Source: Phocaeicola faecicola (GTDB taxonomy: Bacteria > Bacteroidota > Bacteroidia > Bacteroidales > Bacteroidaceae). From it: 52,719 nt of DNA. Below, piece by piece: positions 24,942 through 33,661 of the stretch. The notes below the pieces were generated by a model. That model searched no databases. It was given only the letters and a program-made list of their open reading frames with translations, and was not told where the DNA came from. Location: the NCBI RefSeq assembly GCF_013618865.1, contig NZ_JABSOE010000032.1, positions 1 through 52,719 on the forward strand. Direction: 5' to 3'. Position numbers and translations under genes: made by a program. Each line of letters begins with the position of its first letter. Position 1 is the stretch's first letter.

Positions 24942-25612
24942 AAAAGTTACTATTGATTCTGGGAGTGGTGATCGGATGCCTCACTTCCTGTACGACTCCG
25001 GTTACGTTGAGTCAGCAGTATCCGAAAATGTATGAGGAGAAGCCCTTGTCGATTGCCATCATGCCGCCGATCAATCATACGACGCATGTGGAGGCGAAAG
25101 ATTTCTTCTATACGACGCTGTACATGCCTCTTTGCGAGAAAGGCTATTATGTATATTCTCCTTATCTGACGATGGAACTGTTCCAGCAGGAGAGTGCCTA
25201 TGATGCGGAACTCTTCCTGAACGGCAGTCTCACTGCCTTCAAGGAGGTGCTGGGCGCGGATGCAGTCATGTTTACCGTCATAAAAGACTGGAGCCGGTCG
25301 AATATCGGGGGCAGGCTTTCCGTGACCATCGAGTACGTATTGCGCTCCACAAAGACCGGTGAAACACTTTACAACCGGGAGGGACATATTACGGTCGATA
25401 CTTCCATTTCTTCGGGTATGGGAGGCTTGGGACTGCTGGTGGATATGGTGGCAACGGCCATCAACACGGCTGCTACGGACAATGTGGTAGCAGGACGGCG
25501 GTGCAATGCCTTTGTGCTTTCCGACCTGCCCGCTGGGAAATATTCTCCGTATTTCGGAAAAGACATGGATAATCCTGCCGGAAAGAAAGTGGTTAAGGCT
25601 ATGGTTAAGTAA
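24938..25612 (+). CDS. DUF799 (GNA1162-family) lipoprotein
   Basis: This 224-residue lipoprotein (lipobox LTSC, Cys18) has the family start TPVTLSQQYPKMYEEKPLSI followed by AIMPPINHTTHVEAKDFFY, the hallmark MPP-N-x(T) segment. The Asn/Thr-rich strand and the central helix pattern resemble the Neisseria antigen GNA1162, whose fold is similar to TolB-N and to CsgG's periplasmic part. The C-terminal ~30 residues hold SDLPAGKYSPYFGKD. It is the last gene of the CsgG-like operon and coupled to DUF4810. The role is unproven; by analogy and context it is a subunit of an outer-membrane complex. Confidence 0.8.
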   Translation: MKKLLLILGVVIGCLTSCTTPVTLSQQYPKMYEEKPLSIAIMPPINHTTHVEAKDFFYTTLYMPLCEKGYYVYSPYLTMELFQQESAYDAELFLNGSLTAFKEVLGADAVMFTVIKDWSRSNIGGRLSVTIEYVLRSTKTGETLYNREGHITVDTSISSGMGGLGLLVDMVATAINTAATDNVVAGRRCNAFVLSDLPAGKYSPYFGKDMDNPAGKKVVKAMVK

Positions 25613-25950
25613 TGAAGAATATAAAAAGCCCTAAGGTGACGTTCTTCCGGAACTTCGGATGAGGGCATGCAGGGCTGTCCGATAGAAAGGAACTGTCGCA
25701 AAAGAAAAACAGAGATAGGTTTGCCTGTCGTCTGTTAGTTGCAACAAAAAATCTCCTGTTTTAGTCTTATACTGAAATCAATAAAGACTAAAGCAGGAGA
25801 TTTTTATTTCTGAGTTTTAATCGATCCGATTTTTACTTTTCAGTTCTGTTTGGGAAGATCATCCACCTTTGCGGTGTTGACTCTGCTATCCTTTTGAGGG
25901 AGTCCGTCCCAGTTGCTCCGGTGACAGGGAAATGCACCGTCATCCGTCAA
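25613..25950. other. Intergenic region with terminator
   Basis: Apart from the strong hairpin at 25746-25806, this 338-bp region between convergent operons holds no gene or further signal that I can support. Confidence 0.4.
25746..25806. terminator. Bidirectional terminator
   Basis: Long arms (AAAATCTCCTG with CAGGAGATTTT, then an inner TTTAGTCTT / AAGACTAAA stem) with A and T runs on either side end both the DUF799 operon and the convergent nitroreductase gene. Confidence 0.88.
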
Positions 25951-26808
25951 TCAGGAAATGATTTTCAGGTCGAGTTCCTTCCGGTCGATGTATTTTTCGA
26001 AGTGGAAAAGAGGAATTCCCAATGCCATTCCGGCGTGAAGGGTTCCTTCAATACCCAGCAGTTTCTGAATCTTGTTTGAATGATCCATACCGGCAGCACT
26101 GCATATGAAGCCTGTATAGAACTGGGCGATACCCATGGATTCCGCCATTAGCGAAGCGTTCTGGTAAGCCAGGTTGGAATCCTGACAGCCAAAACGGCTT
26201 TTCTTGTCAGTATAGATAAAGATGGCTGCCTTGGCCCCCCGCAAAATTCCGTCGTTGCCCTGCTCGAACTCGTCCCTGAGACGGCGGAAGACAGGAACGT
26301 ATCCGTAGTTCTGGGGCATGATGCGCTTGAGCAGCGGCTTCAGCAAGGGATTTTCGAGTTTGTCGGCTGCCGAATTAAATATATTAATAGTAATCCGGCT
26401 GATTTCTTTCATGATTTTCTCATTGGTGACCAGTACCATTTTTACCCCCTGTGCATTCGTCGCAGTAGGAGCACGGTGTCCGGCCTCAATGATGCGCAGC
26501 AAATCCTCCTGCGGAATGGGTTTCTGAGAGAAAGCCCGGTTGGACCGCCGTGAGTTGATCAGCAGCTCCACTTGCGCCGGAGTCGGCAGGTGATTGCGGT
26601 CGAACTCGTGGATGTGGCTTACCGGAAAATCACTGTGGGCGATGGATGCGGTGGGGCAGATCGCCACACATTGTCCGCAACTGATACAGTCTTTTGCATC
26701 AACGGTTACTTTCTTGTCGTCGTTCAGCTGGAAGAGAACGGAAGGACAGATTCGGAGACACTTGAGGCAATGAATGCAGGTCTCCTGATTAATGGCAATT
26801 GTTGGCAT
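25951..26808 (-). CDS. Ferredoxin-nitroreductase fusion protein
   Basis: This 285-residue cytoplasmic protein joins an N-terminal 2x[4Fe-4S] ferredoxin domain to a nitroreductase domain that binds FMN. The cysteine ligands are C11, C14, C17, C21 and C41, C44, C47, C51, the classic CxxCxxCxxxC pattern twice. The nitroreductase part starts at INSRRSNRAFSQKPIPQEDL, with the RRS-x-R FMN-phosphate signature, and contains GHRAPTATNAQ. Such fusions are common in anaerobes and probably transfer electrons from the clusters to FMN and then to an unknown acceptor. It is monocistronic, with a -7 box about 125 bp upstream that overlaps the promoter region of the divergent YbaN gene. Confidence 0.88.
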   Translation of the reverse strand: MPTIAINQETCIHCLKCLRICPSVLFQLNDDKKVTVDAKDCISCGQCVAICPTASIAHSDFPVSHIHEFDRNHLPTPAQVELLINSRRSNRAFSQKPIPQEDLLRIIEAGHRAPTATNAQGVKMVLVTNEKIMKEISRITINIFNSAADKLENPLLKPLLKRIMPQNYGYVPVFRRLRDEFEQGNDGILRGAKAAIFIYTDKKSRFGCQDSNLAYQNASLMAESMGIAQFYTGFICSAAGMDHSNKIQKLLGIEGTLHAGMALGIPLFHFEKYIDRKELDLKIIS

Positions 26809-26933
26809 ATCTATTAGTGTTTTGAATTCAGCAGTAAGTTGTTTCTGTCGGTCTCCTGTTTCCCCTCCGGAACTTTCCTCTTCCTTCTGATACAGACGGA
26901 CCGGAAATCCTGGAACAGACCGGATACCGGCTA

Positions 26934-26941
26934 CAAAGTTA
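26934..26941 (-). promoter_or_regulatory. -7 box of the nitroreductase gene
   Basis: The minus strand reads TAACTTTG, an exact TAnnTTTG, giving a leader of about 120 nt. It lies 33 bp from the -33 element of the divergent YbaN promoter. Confidence 0.5.
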
Positions 26942-26973
26942 GCAGTTTTTTATGAATTTACGATGACTTTCCT

Positions 26974-27005
26974 CTTGGCAGAAATTTTCTTTCCCGCTAT
27001 CTTTG
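26974..27005 (+). promoter_or_regulatory. Promoter of the YbaN-family gene, at its start codon
   Basis: CTTG (26974-26977), 20 bp, then TATCTTTG (26998-27005) match the Bacteroides promoter with one mismatch. The -7 box ends only 4 bases before the ATG at 27010, so the transcript probably starts at or next to the start codon and is leaderless. Confidence 0.65.
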
Positions 27006-27009
27006 CAAC

Positions 27010-27387
27010 ATGTTGAGATGCATATATATCATAATCGGTTCCATTTCACTGGGACTGGGCGTGCTGGGGATATTTCTTCCGGTACTGCCTACCACACCTT
27101 TCCTGCTGCTCGCTGCCGCATTGTACTTCCGCAGTTCTCCCCGGCTGTACCGCTGGCTGCTGGGACATAAGTACCTGGGACCGTATATACGGAATTTTCT
27201 GCACGACCGTTCCATACCCTTGCACGTAAAAATACTGGTGGTCTCCCTGTTGTGGATTACGGCCATCAACTGCATTTGTTTTGTCTTTGACAACTGGTGG
27301 CTGAAGGGGCTCATGGGCGGAATTGCCCTGGGAGTAACCGTGTATGTACTTTCGTTCAAGACACGCAGGGTAACGAAAGAAATGTGA
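27010..27387 (+). CDS. YbaN-family (DUF454) inner-membrane protein
   Basis: This 125-residue protein has the DUF454/YbaN layout: an N-terminal hydrophobic helix, the conserved LGVLGIFLPVLPTTPFLLLA segment with its P-x-LPTTPF core, a cytoplasmic loop rich in Tyr and Arg (SSPRLYRWLLGHKYLGPYI), and two more C-terminal helices. It is an inner-membrane protein of unknown function in all organisms I know. The promoter geometry predicts a leaderless transcript, so translation would start directly on the 5'-terminal ATG. The pabB gene follows 48 bp downstream and could be cotranscribed. Confidence 0.85.
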   Translation: MLRCIYIIIGSISLGLGVLGIFLPVLPTTPFLLLAAALYFRSSPRLYRWLLGHKYLGPYIRNFLHDRSIPLHVKILVVSLLWITAINCICFVFDNWWLKGLMGGIALGVTVYVLSFKTRRVTKEM

Positions 27388-27435
27388 GATTGAAAATTAT
27401 TCGACTGCAGGGATGCCCTGCCAAATTTTTACAGG

Positions 27436-28434
27436 ATGAAATCATTGACTTTCTATAATCGCGATGAGGCAGCCAGACGGATGAACCGGCTGGGAACTGC
27501 CGGAAAGCCTTTCTTTTTTCTGATTAATTTTGATGAGACGGAATGCCTGGTGGAGGAGCCGGAACAGCTTCCGGCAGAGGAACTGCTGTTCGTGTTTCCC
27601 GGAATGACGAATTTCGACGGAGTCTGTCAGACCCGCTGTCCGGAAACATTTCGCTGGCAGCCTTTCCCACAATCTTATGAAGACTATGCCCGTTCGTTCG
27701 GAATCGTCCACCGCCATATTTATGGAGGCAATTCGTTTCTGACCAATCTGACCTGTACGACCCGGGTGGATACTGACCTGACGCTGCGTCAGGTGTTCGA
27801 GCATGCCCGGGCCCGCTATAAACTGTGGGTGAAAGACCGGTTCACCGTTTTCTCTCCCGAGATTTTCGTACGCATCGAAGACGGGTTTATCTACTCCCAT
27901 CCCATGAAAGGGACCATCGATGCGACCTGTCCGGGAGCGGCTGAACGACTGTTGAACGATGAAAAGGAAGCAGCGGAGCATGCCACCATTACCGACCTGA
28001 TACGGAACGACCTGAGTCAGGTGGCCACGGAAGTGACAGTGACACGTTACCGCTACCTCGATGAACTGCAGACCCATCGGGGACGCTTGCTGCAGATGAG
28101 TTCGGAAATCCGGGGCAGACTGGAAGAGGGGTATGCTTCCCGCCTGGGAGACATCTTTTTCCGTCTGTTGCCGGCAGGCTCCATCACTGGGGCTCCCAAG
28201 CGGAAGACAGTGGAGATTATCCGCGAAGCTGAGACCTACGAGCGGGGTTTCTATACCGGGATAATGGGATACTTCGACGGGAAAAACCTGGACAGTGCCG
28301 TACTGATACGTTTCCTGGAGCAGGACGGGCAAGGGCAACTGTGGTTCAAGAGTGGAGGAGGAGTCACCTTCCGGAGCGAGGCGAGGAGTGAATATGAAGA
28401 AATGAAACAGAAAATATATGTACCGGTTTATTGA
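27436..28434 (+). CDS. pabB: Aminodeoxychorismate synthase component I
   Basis: This 332-residue cytoplasmic enzyme converts chorismate and ammonia (from a PabA glutaminase located elsewhere) into 4-amino-4-deoxychorismate, for folate. The chorismate-binding landmarks are present: PMKGT at 156-160 (its Lys is the residue that forms the covalent intermediate in PabB-type enzymes), AEHATITDLIRNDLS, GSITGAPK at 248-255 and ERGFYTGIMGYF. It is shorter than E. coli PabB (about 450 residues) because the N-terminal half is reduced, as in other Bacteroidetes enzymes. Its end overlaps the start of the downstream class-IV aminotransferase gene by 17 bases, which argues for translational coupling and supports the pathway assignment over anthranilate or isochorismate synthase. 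The start is the ATG at 27436, preceded by ACAGG. Confidence 0.88.
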   Translation: MKSLTFYNRDEAARRMNRLGTAGKPFFFLINFDETECLVEEPEQLPAEELLFVFPGMTNFDGVCQTRCPETFRWQPFPQSYEDYARSFGIVHRHIYGGNSFLTNLTCTTRVDTDLTLRQVFEHARARYKLWVKDRFTVFSPEIFVRIEDGFIYSHPMKGTIDATCPGAAERLLNDEKEAAEHATITDLIRNDLSQVATEVTVTRYRYLDELQTHRGRLLQMSSEIRGRLEEGYASRLGDIFFRLLPAGSITGAPKRKTVEIIREAETYERGFYTGIMGYFDGKNLDSAVLIRFLEQDGQGQLWFKSGGGVTFRSEARSEYEEMKQKIYVPVY

Positions 28435-29005
28435 GACGATACGGATTGAGGAGGGACGTATCTGCCATGCGTCATATCACGACCTCCGGATGAACGAGAC
28501 CCGGCGCAGCTGCTGGGGAGCGTGTACGGAATGGCGGGTAAGCGACTGGGTGGACCCTACGCCTTTCCGGGAGCGTACGCGCTGCCGGCTGGTTTATGGG
28601 AAAGAAGTGGAAAAAGTGGAGTACCTGCCTTATGTGCCGCGCCGGATCACCCGCCTGAGACTGACGGACGGGGAAGGGGTGGACTACCGTTTCAAATATG
28701 CCGACCGCTCCGCACTGGACGCCTTGTTTGCCCAAAGGGGGGAGGCCGATGACGTACTGATTGTCCGTAAGGGTCTGCTGACGGATACCTCCATTGCGAA
28801 TGTGGCGCTCTGGAACGGAAAGGAATGGCATACGCCGGCCCGTCCGCTGCTGAACGGTACCTGCCGGAGGCGTCTGCTGGAAGAAGGGGTTATCCGGGAA
28901 AAGGACATACCCGTAGCCCGCTTGGGTGAGTATCGGAAAATCTGTCTGTTCAATGCCATGCTCCACTGGGAGGAGACCGTCCTCGACTGTACGGCGATTG
29001 AGTAA
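28418..29005 (+). CDS. pabC: Class-IV aminotransferase-fold protein, probable aminodeoxychorismate lyase
   Basis: This 195-residue protein belongs to the PLP-dependent class-IV fold. The Schiff-base Lys is K93 in FKYADRSALD. DDVLIVRKGLLTDTSIANVA provides the conserved Glu/Asp-x-T-S-x-A-N cofactor region, and PLLNGTCRRRLLEEG fits the phosphate-cup region. Because it overlaps pabB by 17 bases it is most likely the lyase that releases p-aminobenzoate and pyruvate. It is about 70 residues shorter than typical PabC, mainly in the N-terminal substrate domain, but the shortness is not due to a visible frameshift, and compact versions are usual next to Bacteroidetes pabB. The name is inferred from family plus neighbour. 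Confidence 0.78.
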   Translation: MYRFIETIRIEEGRICHASYHDLRMNETRRSCWGACTEWRVSDWVDPTPFRERTRCRLVYGKEVEKVEYLPYVPRRITRLRLTDGEGVDYRFKYADRSALDALFAQRGEADDVLIVRKGLLTDTSIANVALWNGKEWHTPARPLLNGTCRRRLLEEGVIREKDIPVARLGEYRKICLFNAMLHWEETVLDCTAIE

Positions 29006-29065
29006 AGAATGCCGCATCGTGTGGAGTTTTTAAGGGTCGTGCACAAGGGTTTGGCATATAAATAC

Positions 29066-29073
29066 TATATTTG
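29066..29073 (+). promoter_or_regulatory. -7 box of the C1 aminopeptidase gene
   Basis: TATATTTG is an exact TAnnTTTG about 70 bases before the ATG at 29144. A TTTG at 29050-29053 is too close for a normal -33. Confidence 0.5.
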
Positions 29074-29143
29074 CAGGCGAATCGGGTATATGGGGGATGG
29101 GAATACTGTCCCGAGTTATGTAATCACTTAAAGAACAGAAAAT

Positions 29144-30517
29144 ATGAAGAAAAACATCGCTTTAGTGGGCTTGATGGCAATGACGTTGTCCGCACAGGCT
29201 CAGAATGGGGGAATTTCGGCTGACATGCTGAAACAGATCAAAGAGAGTTATCAGCCGGGAGCTTCGGAAAAGGCATTATATAATGCAATGGCCGGAACCA
29301 GTATTGCAGTACTGGCCAAGAATCACGAAAATTACGCTAATTTCAATGCCGATTTTTCGCACAAGGTGATTTCACACGGCATTACCGACCAGAAGTCTTC
29401 GGGACGTTGCTGGCTGTTTACCGGACTGAATGTGCTGCGTGCGCAGATGATGGCGAAATACGGTCTGAGCGAAATGGAATTTTCGCAGAACTATTGTTTC
29501 TTCTACGATCAGCTGGAGAAGGCGAACCTCTTCCTGCAGGGAATCATTGATACGCGCGAAAAGCCGATGGAAGACAAGATGGTGGAATGGCTGTTCCGCA
29601 ACCCGCTGAGCGACGGCGGTCAGTTTACCGGAATCTCCGACATCATCGGCAAGTACGGAGTGGTGCCGGCCAGTGTCATGCCGGAAACCTTCAGCAGTGA
29701 GAATACCTCTCAGATCAGCCGCCTCGTGGGACTGAAACTGAAAGAATTCGGTCTGCAGTTGCGTGAAGAGGCTCAGAAAGGAGCGAAGGCCGGTGCACTG
29801 GAAAAGAAGAAGACAGAGATGCTGGGTACGGTATACCGCATGCTGGCACTGGCTTACGGTCGTCCGGTAGAGAAGTTCACCTGGACGGTCAACGGAGTAA
29901 CCAAAGAATACACGCCTCAGTCGTTCTACCAGGAATTCCTGGGCAATGACCTGACCAACAACTACGTGATGCTGATGAACGACCCGAGCCGGGAGTTCTA
30001 CAAATGTTATGAAATCGATTACGACCGCCATATATACGATGGCAAGAACTGGACGTATGTGAACCTGCCTATCGAGGACATCAAGGAGATGGCCATTGCT
30101 TCTATCAAGGACAGCACCATGATGTACTTCTCTTGCGATGTGGCTAAGTTCATGGACAGCAAGCGCGGTACACTCGACCTGAACAACTTCGATTATGAGT
30201 CGCTGATGGGAACTACCTTCGGTATGGACAAGAAACAGCGCATCCAGACCTTTGCCAGCGGTTCCAGCCATGCCATGACCCTGATGGCTGTCGATCTGGA
30301 CAAGGACGGCAAGCCCCGTAAGTGGATGGTGGAAAACAGCTGGGGAGCTGATGCCGGCTATAAAGGTCATCTGATCATGACCGACGAATGGTTTGATGAG
30401 TACATGTTCCGTCTGGTAGTGGAAAAGAAATATGTACCGGCCAAGGTTTTGGATATCCTGAAACAGAAACCGGTGCGCCTGCCGGCCTGGGATCCGATGT
30501 TTGCTCCGGAAGAATAA
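29144..30517 (+). CDS. Secreted bleomycin-hydrolase-type (C1B) aminopeptidase
   Basis: This 457-residue papain-fold peptidase is related to PepC/bleomycin hydrolase. The nucleophile is C89 in TDQKSSGRCWLFTGLN, the catalytic His is H376 in SGSSHAMTLMAV and the Asn is N398 in MVENSWG. All three are intact, so it should be active. Unlike cytoplasmic PepC it starts with a signal peptide (GLMAMTLSAQAQ), so it works in the periplasm or outside, probably trimming peptides from the N-terminus. Family members are usually hexamers whose C-terminus blocks the active site; here the tail ends FAPEE. It is monocistronic, with a strong terminator after it. The assignment is firm to family; the natural substrate is unknown. 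Confidence 0.9.
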   Translation: MKKNIALVGLMAMTLSAQAQNGGISADMLKQIKESYQPGASEKALYNAMAGTSIAVLAKNHENYANFNADFSHKVISHGITDQKSSGRCWLFTGLNVLRAQMMAKYGLSEMEFSQNYCFFYDQLEKANLFLQGIIDTREKPMEDKMVEWLFRNPLSDGGQFTGISDIIGKYGVVPASVMPETFSSENTSQISRLVGLKLKEFGLQLREEAQKGAKAGALEKKKTEMLGTVYRMLALAYGRPVEKFTWTVNGVTKEYTPQSFYQEFLGNDLTNNYVMLMNDPSREFYKCYEIDYDRHIYDGKNWTYVNLPIEDIKEMAIASIKDSTMMYFSCDVAKFMDSKRGTLDLNNFDYESLMGTTFGMDKKQRIQTFASGSSHAMTLMAVDLDKDGKPRKWMVENSWGADAGYKGHLIMTDEWFDEYMFRLVVEKKYVPAKVLDILKQKPVRLPAWDPMFAPEE

Positions 30518-30571
30518 TCCTGGACAGGATACAGGGGGTGAGCTGACGCGAAAACAGTAACCCTTTTTCAG

Positions 30572-30625
30572 ACGGTCTGCCGTATCTCCGTTCCAACCGT
30601 GAACGGACTGCGGCAGACCGTTTTC
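30572..30625 (+). terminator. Terminator of the aminopeptidase gene
   Basis: ACGGTCTGCCG (30572-30582) pairs perfectly with CGGCAGACCGT (30611-30621) and is followed by T residues. Confidence 0.82.
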
Positions 30626-30777
30626 ATGTATCTGGTGGCAAGGACAACCGGAAGTAGAAAGCCCGGAGAGGGGGAGGAACCGTAGACGGAGAAAAGACTT
30701 CTGCCGGAATCAGGTAAAAATAGTGCTTCTTTCGAGGCCAAATGAAGGATTTATTAGCTTATTTCACTGAAATTACA

Positions 30778-30785
30778 TAACTTTG
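30778..30785 (+). promoter_or_regulatory. -7 box of the coiled-coil protein gene
   Basis: TAACTTTG is an exact TAnnTTTG. The implied leader is about 155 nt, long for this window. The -33 element is not clear. Confidence 0.45.
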
Positions 30786-30943
30786 TTTTGCAAATTGGCT
30801 AACCGGCTGTTTCTCTTTTGATTAGTCGGACGGCTTGCTGGAAAAACAGTCGGCCGGTAGCCAAAAGTGAGAGATAACCGGTTTAATTGAATTTATGACA
30901 TTAGATATTGAAACAGATCTAATTCCTTACTTGGATTGAACAT

Positions 30944-33661
30944 ATGAATAAACTTACTCAGCATTTAATCAAGACTCTTTCGGGAGTGGATATTAAGCAG
31001 TTGCTTGAAGAAAAGGAAGGCTTGTCAGTCTCTAACTGGCAGTTGTCTTCCGACTTGAATCTCGTGAAACAGGAAGCGGCTTATTTCCGCACCCAGTGTA
31101 CGCAGAAGCAGGATGAACTGGCCGAACTGCAGGCACAGTTGGAAAAGGTACAGGAAAACACTGCAGGACTGGAAAAGCAGATTGAGGAACTGAACCAGCG
31201 GCTGCAGGCACTGGACGAGGAAAAGGTGGCTTGCAGTCAGCGTGCGGAAGAGGCCGAAGCGAGGCATAAGGCCTTGCAGGAGCAGGCAGCACTTTTGGAG
31301 AAAGAGAAGGAGACTTGTCAGTCTCAGCTTACGGAAAGCAGAAAGCGGGAAGAGGCCCTGAATGCGGCAGCGGGAAAGGCAGCGGAAGCACTGAATGCCT
31401 TGAAGCAGAAATGTCAGGAAGGTGAGGAAGCCTGTGCCCGGACAGTCGCAGAGAAAGAAAGTCTGAGTAAGGAGTTGAAGCAGCTGCAGACTGTGCTGGA
31501 AGAGAAAGAGCAGGCAGTGGCCCGGAATGAGGAGACCTTACGTTTGCGGGAGCAGGACATACAGGACCTGCATTTGCAGCTGGAGGAGATGGATGTGCTG
31601 AAGAAGCAGGTGGCTGAGATTGAGGTATTAAGAACCCAGCTTGCTGAACTCGAAGCCCTGAAGCCGCAGGCGCTGAAGGCCGATGAACTGCAGGAGGCAC
31701 TGGATACCTTGAAGGAGAAACTGGAAGGTAAGGAAGCGGAATACCGGTCTTTGCAGGAGATTCTGGAAAAGGAGAGGGAAGACTGGCAGCACAGATGGAC
31801 GGAAGAACAGCAGCAGGCTGGGGAATTCGAAGAAGAACGTATGCGCCTTTCCGCCGAACTGGAGAAAATGACGGCTCAGCACGGACAGGTTTCCGGGGAA
31901 CTGCTTCAGGCCCGGGAAGCATCGAAGCAGATGGAAGATGCACTGGCAAAGGCTCAGGAACTCTCGGAAAAGCAGCAGCATGAATTATCGGATTGGGAAG
32001 CAAAATATAACCGGGGAGCTCAGCAGTGCGAAGCCCTGGAGAAGCAGTTGACTGAAAAGGAAGCCCTTCTCTCACAGCAGCAGCGCGAACTGGATGAGCA
32101 GCTTGCCGGATGGAAGAAGGACCAGGAATTGCTGCAGGAGCAGCAGACCCGTACGGAGGCCTTGCAGGTACAGGTAGCCCGACTTGCGGAACTGGAACAG
32201 CAGGTATCGGAACTGGCCCATTGGAAGGAGGTTTGCCAGATACAGGCCGGAGAACTGCAGGCGTTGAATGTCCGGCTGCAGGAACTGCAGGAGCAGAATG
32301 CCCAGTTGCAGGAAATACAGGAACTGCTTGCGCAGCAGCCGGTACACGAAACTCCGGAAGTGCAGGCAGAAGAGCCACGGGCAGACAGTCCTGTGGAAAA
32401 AACGGAAGAACCGGTCGCTGCATCCGAGCCGGCAACCGCATCCGAACCGGCTGTAGAGGCTGAGGCTGCCGCTCCGACACTTCCGGAAGAAGCCCCTGAA
32501 CTGAAGCCTGAACTGAAACCTGAACCGGAACCTGCGGGGAAACCAGCACCTGAAACCGCACCGGAGCCTGAAGCGAAAACAGAATCAGTGACTGAGTCAG
32601 CGACCGAACCGGAGACTGAGTCAGCAGCTGGATTGAAAACTGAATCAGAGAAAGCACCGGAACCCGCACAGGATGTCCGTAAAAATGAAAAAGTCTGTAC
32701 GGAAAAGCCCGTAGCAGAAAAACCGGTACATAAGCCGGAAAGTCTGCTGGATGCCTATCAGGATATGAAGAACCGCCTGGAAGAAAGCACCTTGTATTAT
32801 CCTTTTACACGGATTACCACCGAACCGGACGGATGCCAGTATATTTATGAGTCAAGAACCCTTCAGGTGAAGACCGAACTGTTTACCTGGGGAGTAGAGG
32901 GACGCGAAGTCATTACGGACGAATATCACTTCATTCCGAACGACGAGATTGTGCGGATTGAAGGAATGGATTCTCCTTTCGTCGGAGAGGCGATGTCCTG
33001 CGATTTCTCAGAAGAAGGAAATGCGGCTGAAGTGGCGGAAGCCCTGCTGATGGCGATATGCAGTTACCGTCCGATGCACATCCTGTACCGGGATAAAAAC
33101 GGACGCATCTCTGAACGGAACCTGTTCTGGACCTGTTTCCTGCCTGCCAATGGAACTGCAGTGAAACTGCCTGACATGAATCTGTTTGAAAACCTGTTCA
33201 ACGGTGAAATGGATACGGAGCATATCGTGGCTGCGTGTGCACATCTGCCCGAACCGAGAATCTTCATCATCAATCAGATTTTGTCTATCCAGATATTCGA
33301 TGCCTTCGTCACTACGGCCAGGGGTATCGTTGCCATGCGTACCGGACTGCACGCTGCCCTGCTGGCCGAACAGAACGAGGCGGCAGAGTTGATTTACCAG
33401 TGCCTGCCCGACCGGTTTAAGGATGAACCGGACGTACGGAGCAACCGGGCCCATTACTGGATGCTGGAAGGTGATTTCGAGAAGGCTGCCGAGTTGTATC
33501 TGTCGGTCATGCCCGACCAGTATGTGGGCGAAGGAATGACCTGGGCCGATTTCAACGTGGCACAGTTCAATGAGTTCATCGAGCGAGGAGTACAGGCAGA
33601 ACGCTTCCTGCAATTGAAAGAGGCCTTGTATTCCGAAGGCTGGAACATCCGCGAAATCTGA
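30944..33661 (+). CDS. Large coiled-coil protein with C-terminal WYL-like globular region
   Basis: This 905-residue cytoplasmic protein (no signal, no membrane segment) is not a recognised family. Residues ~20-465 are an almost unbroken heptad-rich coiled coil, heavy in Glu, Gln, Leu and Lys. Residues ~465-600 are a Pro/Glu/Ala/Thr-rich flexible linker with imprecise repeats of PEP- and SEPA-type units. Residues ~600-905 are globular. Within them ICSYRPMHILYRDKNGRISE (~705-724) followed by a Phe-Trp strand resembles the ligand-binding part of WYL domains, and the last 120 residues look helical, TPR-like (HYWMLEGDFEKAAELYLSVM). The layout suggests a long spacer joining an N-terminal anchor to a sensory or binding head. 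Its 3' end overlaps the convergent histidine-kinase reading frame by 86 bp. The function is unknown. Confidence 0.75.
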   Translation: MNKLTQHLIKTLSGVDIKQLLEEKEGLSVSNWQLSSDLNLVKQEAAYFRTQCTQKQDELAELQAQLEKVQENTAGLEKQIEELNQRLQALDEEKVACSQRAEEAEARHKALQEQAALLEKEKETCQSQLTESRKREEALNAAAGKAAEALNALKQKCQEGEEACARTVAEKESLSKELKQLQTVLEEKEQAVARNEETLRLREQDIQDLHLQLEEMDVLKKQVAEIEVLRTQLAELEALKPQALKADELQEALDTLKEKLEGKEAEYRSLQEILEKEREDWQHRWTEEQQQAGEFEEERMRLSAELEKMTAQHGQVSGELLQAREASKQMEDALAKAQELSEKQQHELSDWEAKYNRGAQQCEALEKQLTEKEALLSQQQRELDEQLAGWKKDQELLQEQQTRTEALQVQVARLAELEQQVSELAHWKEVCQIQAGELQALNVRLQELQEQNAQLQEIQELLAQQPVHETPEVQAEEPRADSPVEKTEEPVAASEPATASEPAVEAEAAAPTLPEEAPELKPELKPEPEPAGKPAPETAPEPEAKTESVTESATEPETESAAGLKTESEKAPEPAQDVRKNEKVCTEKPVAEKPVHKPESLLDAYQDMKNRLEESTLYYPFTRITTEPDGCQYIYESRTLQVKTELFTWGVEGREVITDEYHFIPNDEIVRIEGMDSPFVGEAMSCDFSEEGNAAEVAEALLMAICSYRPMHILYRDKNGRISERNLFWTCFLPANGTAVKLPDMNLFENLFNGEMDTEHIVAACAHLPEPRIFIINQILSIQIFDAFVTTARGIVAMRTGLHAALLAEQNEAAELIYQCLPDRFKDEPDVRSNRAHYWMLEGDFEKAAELYLSVMPDQYVGEGMTWADFNVAQFNEFIERGVQAERFLQLKEALYSEGWNIREI

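Larger units (their letters stand above)
30518..30943. other. Intergenic region with terminator and promoter
   Basis: It holds the peptidase terminator (30572-30625) and a -7 box at 30778-30785. The ~150 bases after the box form the leader of the coiled-coil gene and show no ORF. Confidence 0.4.

Noticed and set aside
28418..29005. Truncated, non-functional PabC
   Set aside because: The short length is accompanied by intact Lys93 and cofactor motifs and by tight overlap with pabB, so a compact functional enzyme is more likely.
31329..32669. 446-codon minus-strand frame inside the coiled-coil gene
   Set aside because: Pro/Leu/Ser-rich complement of Glu/Gln/Leu codons in the coiled coil; not a protein-like sequence.
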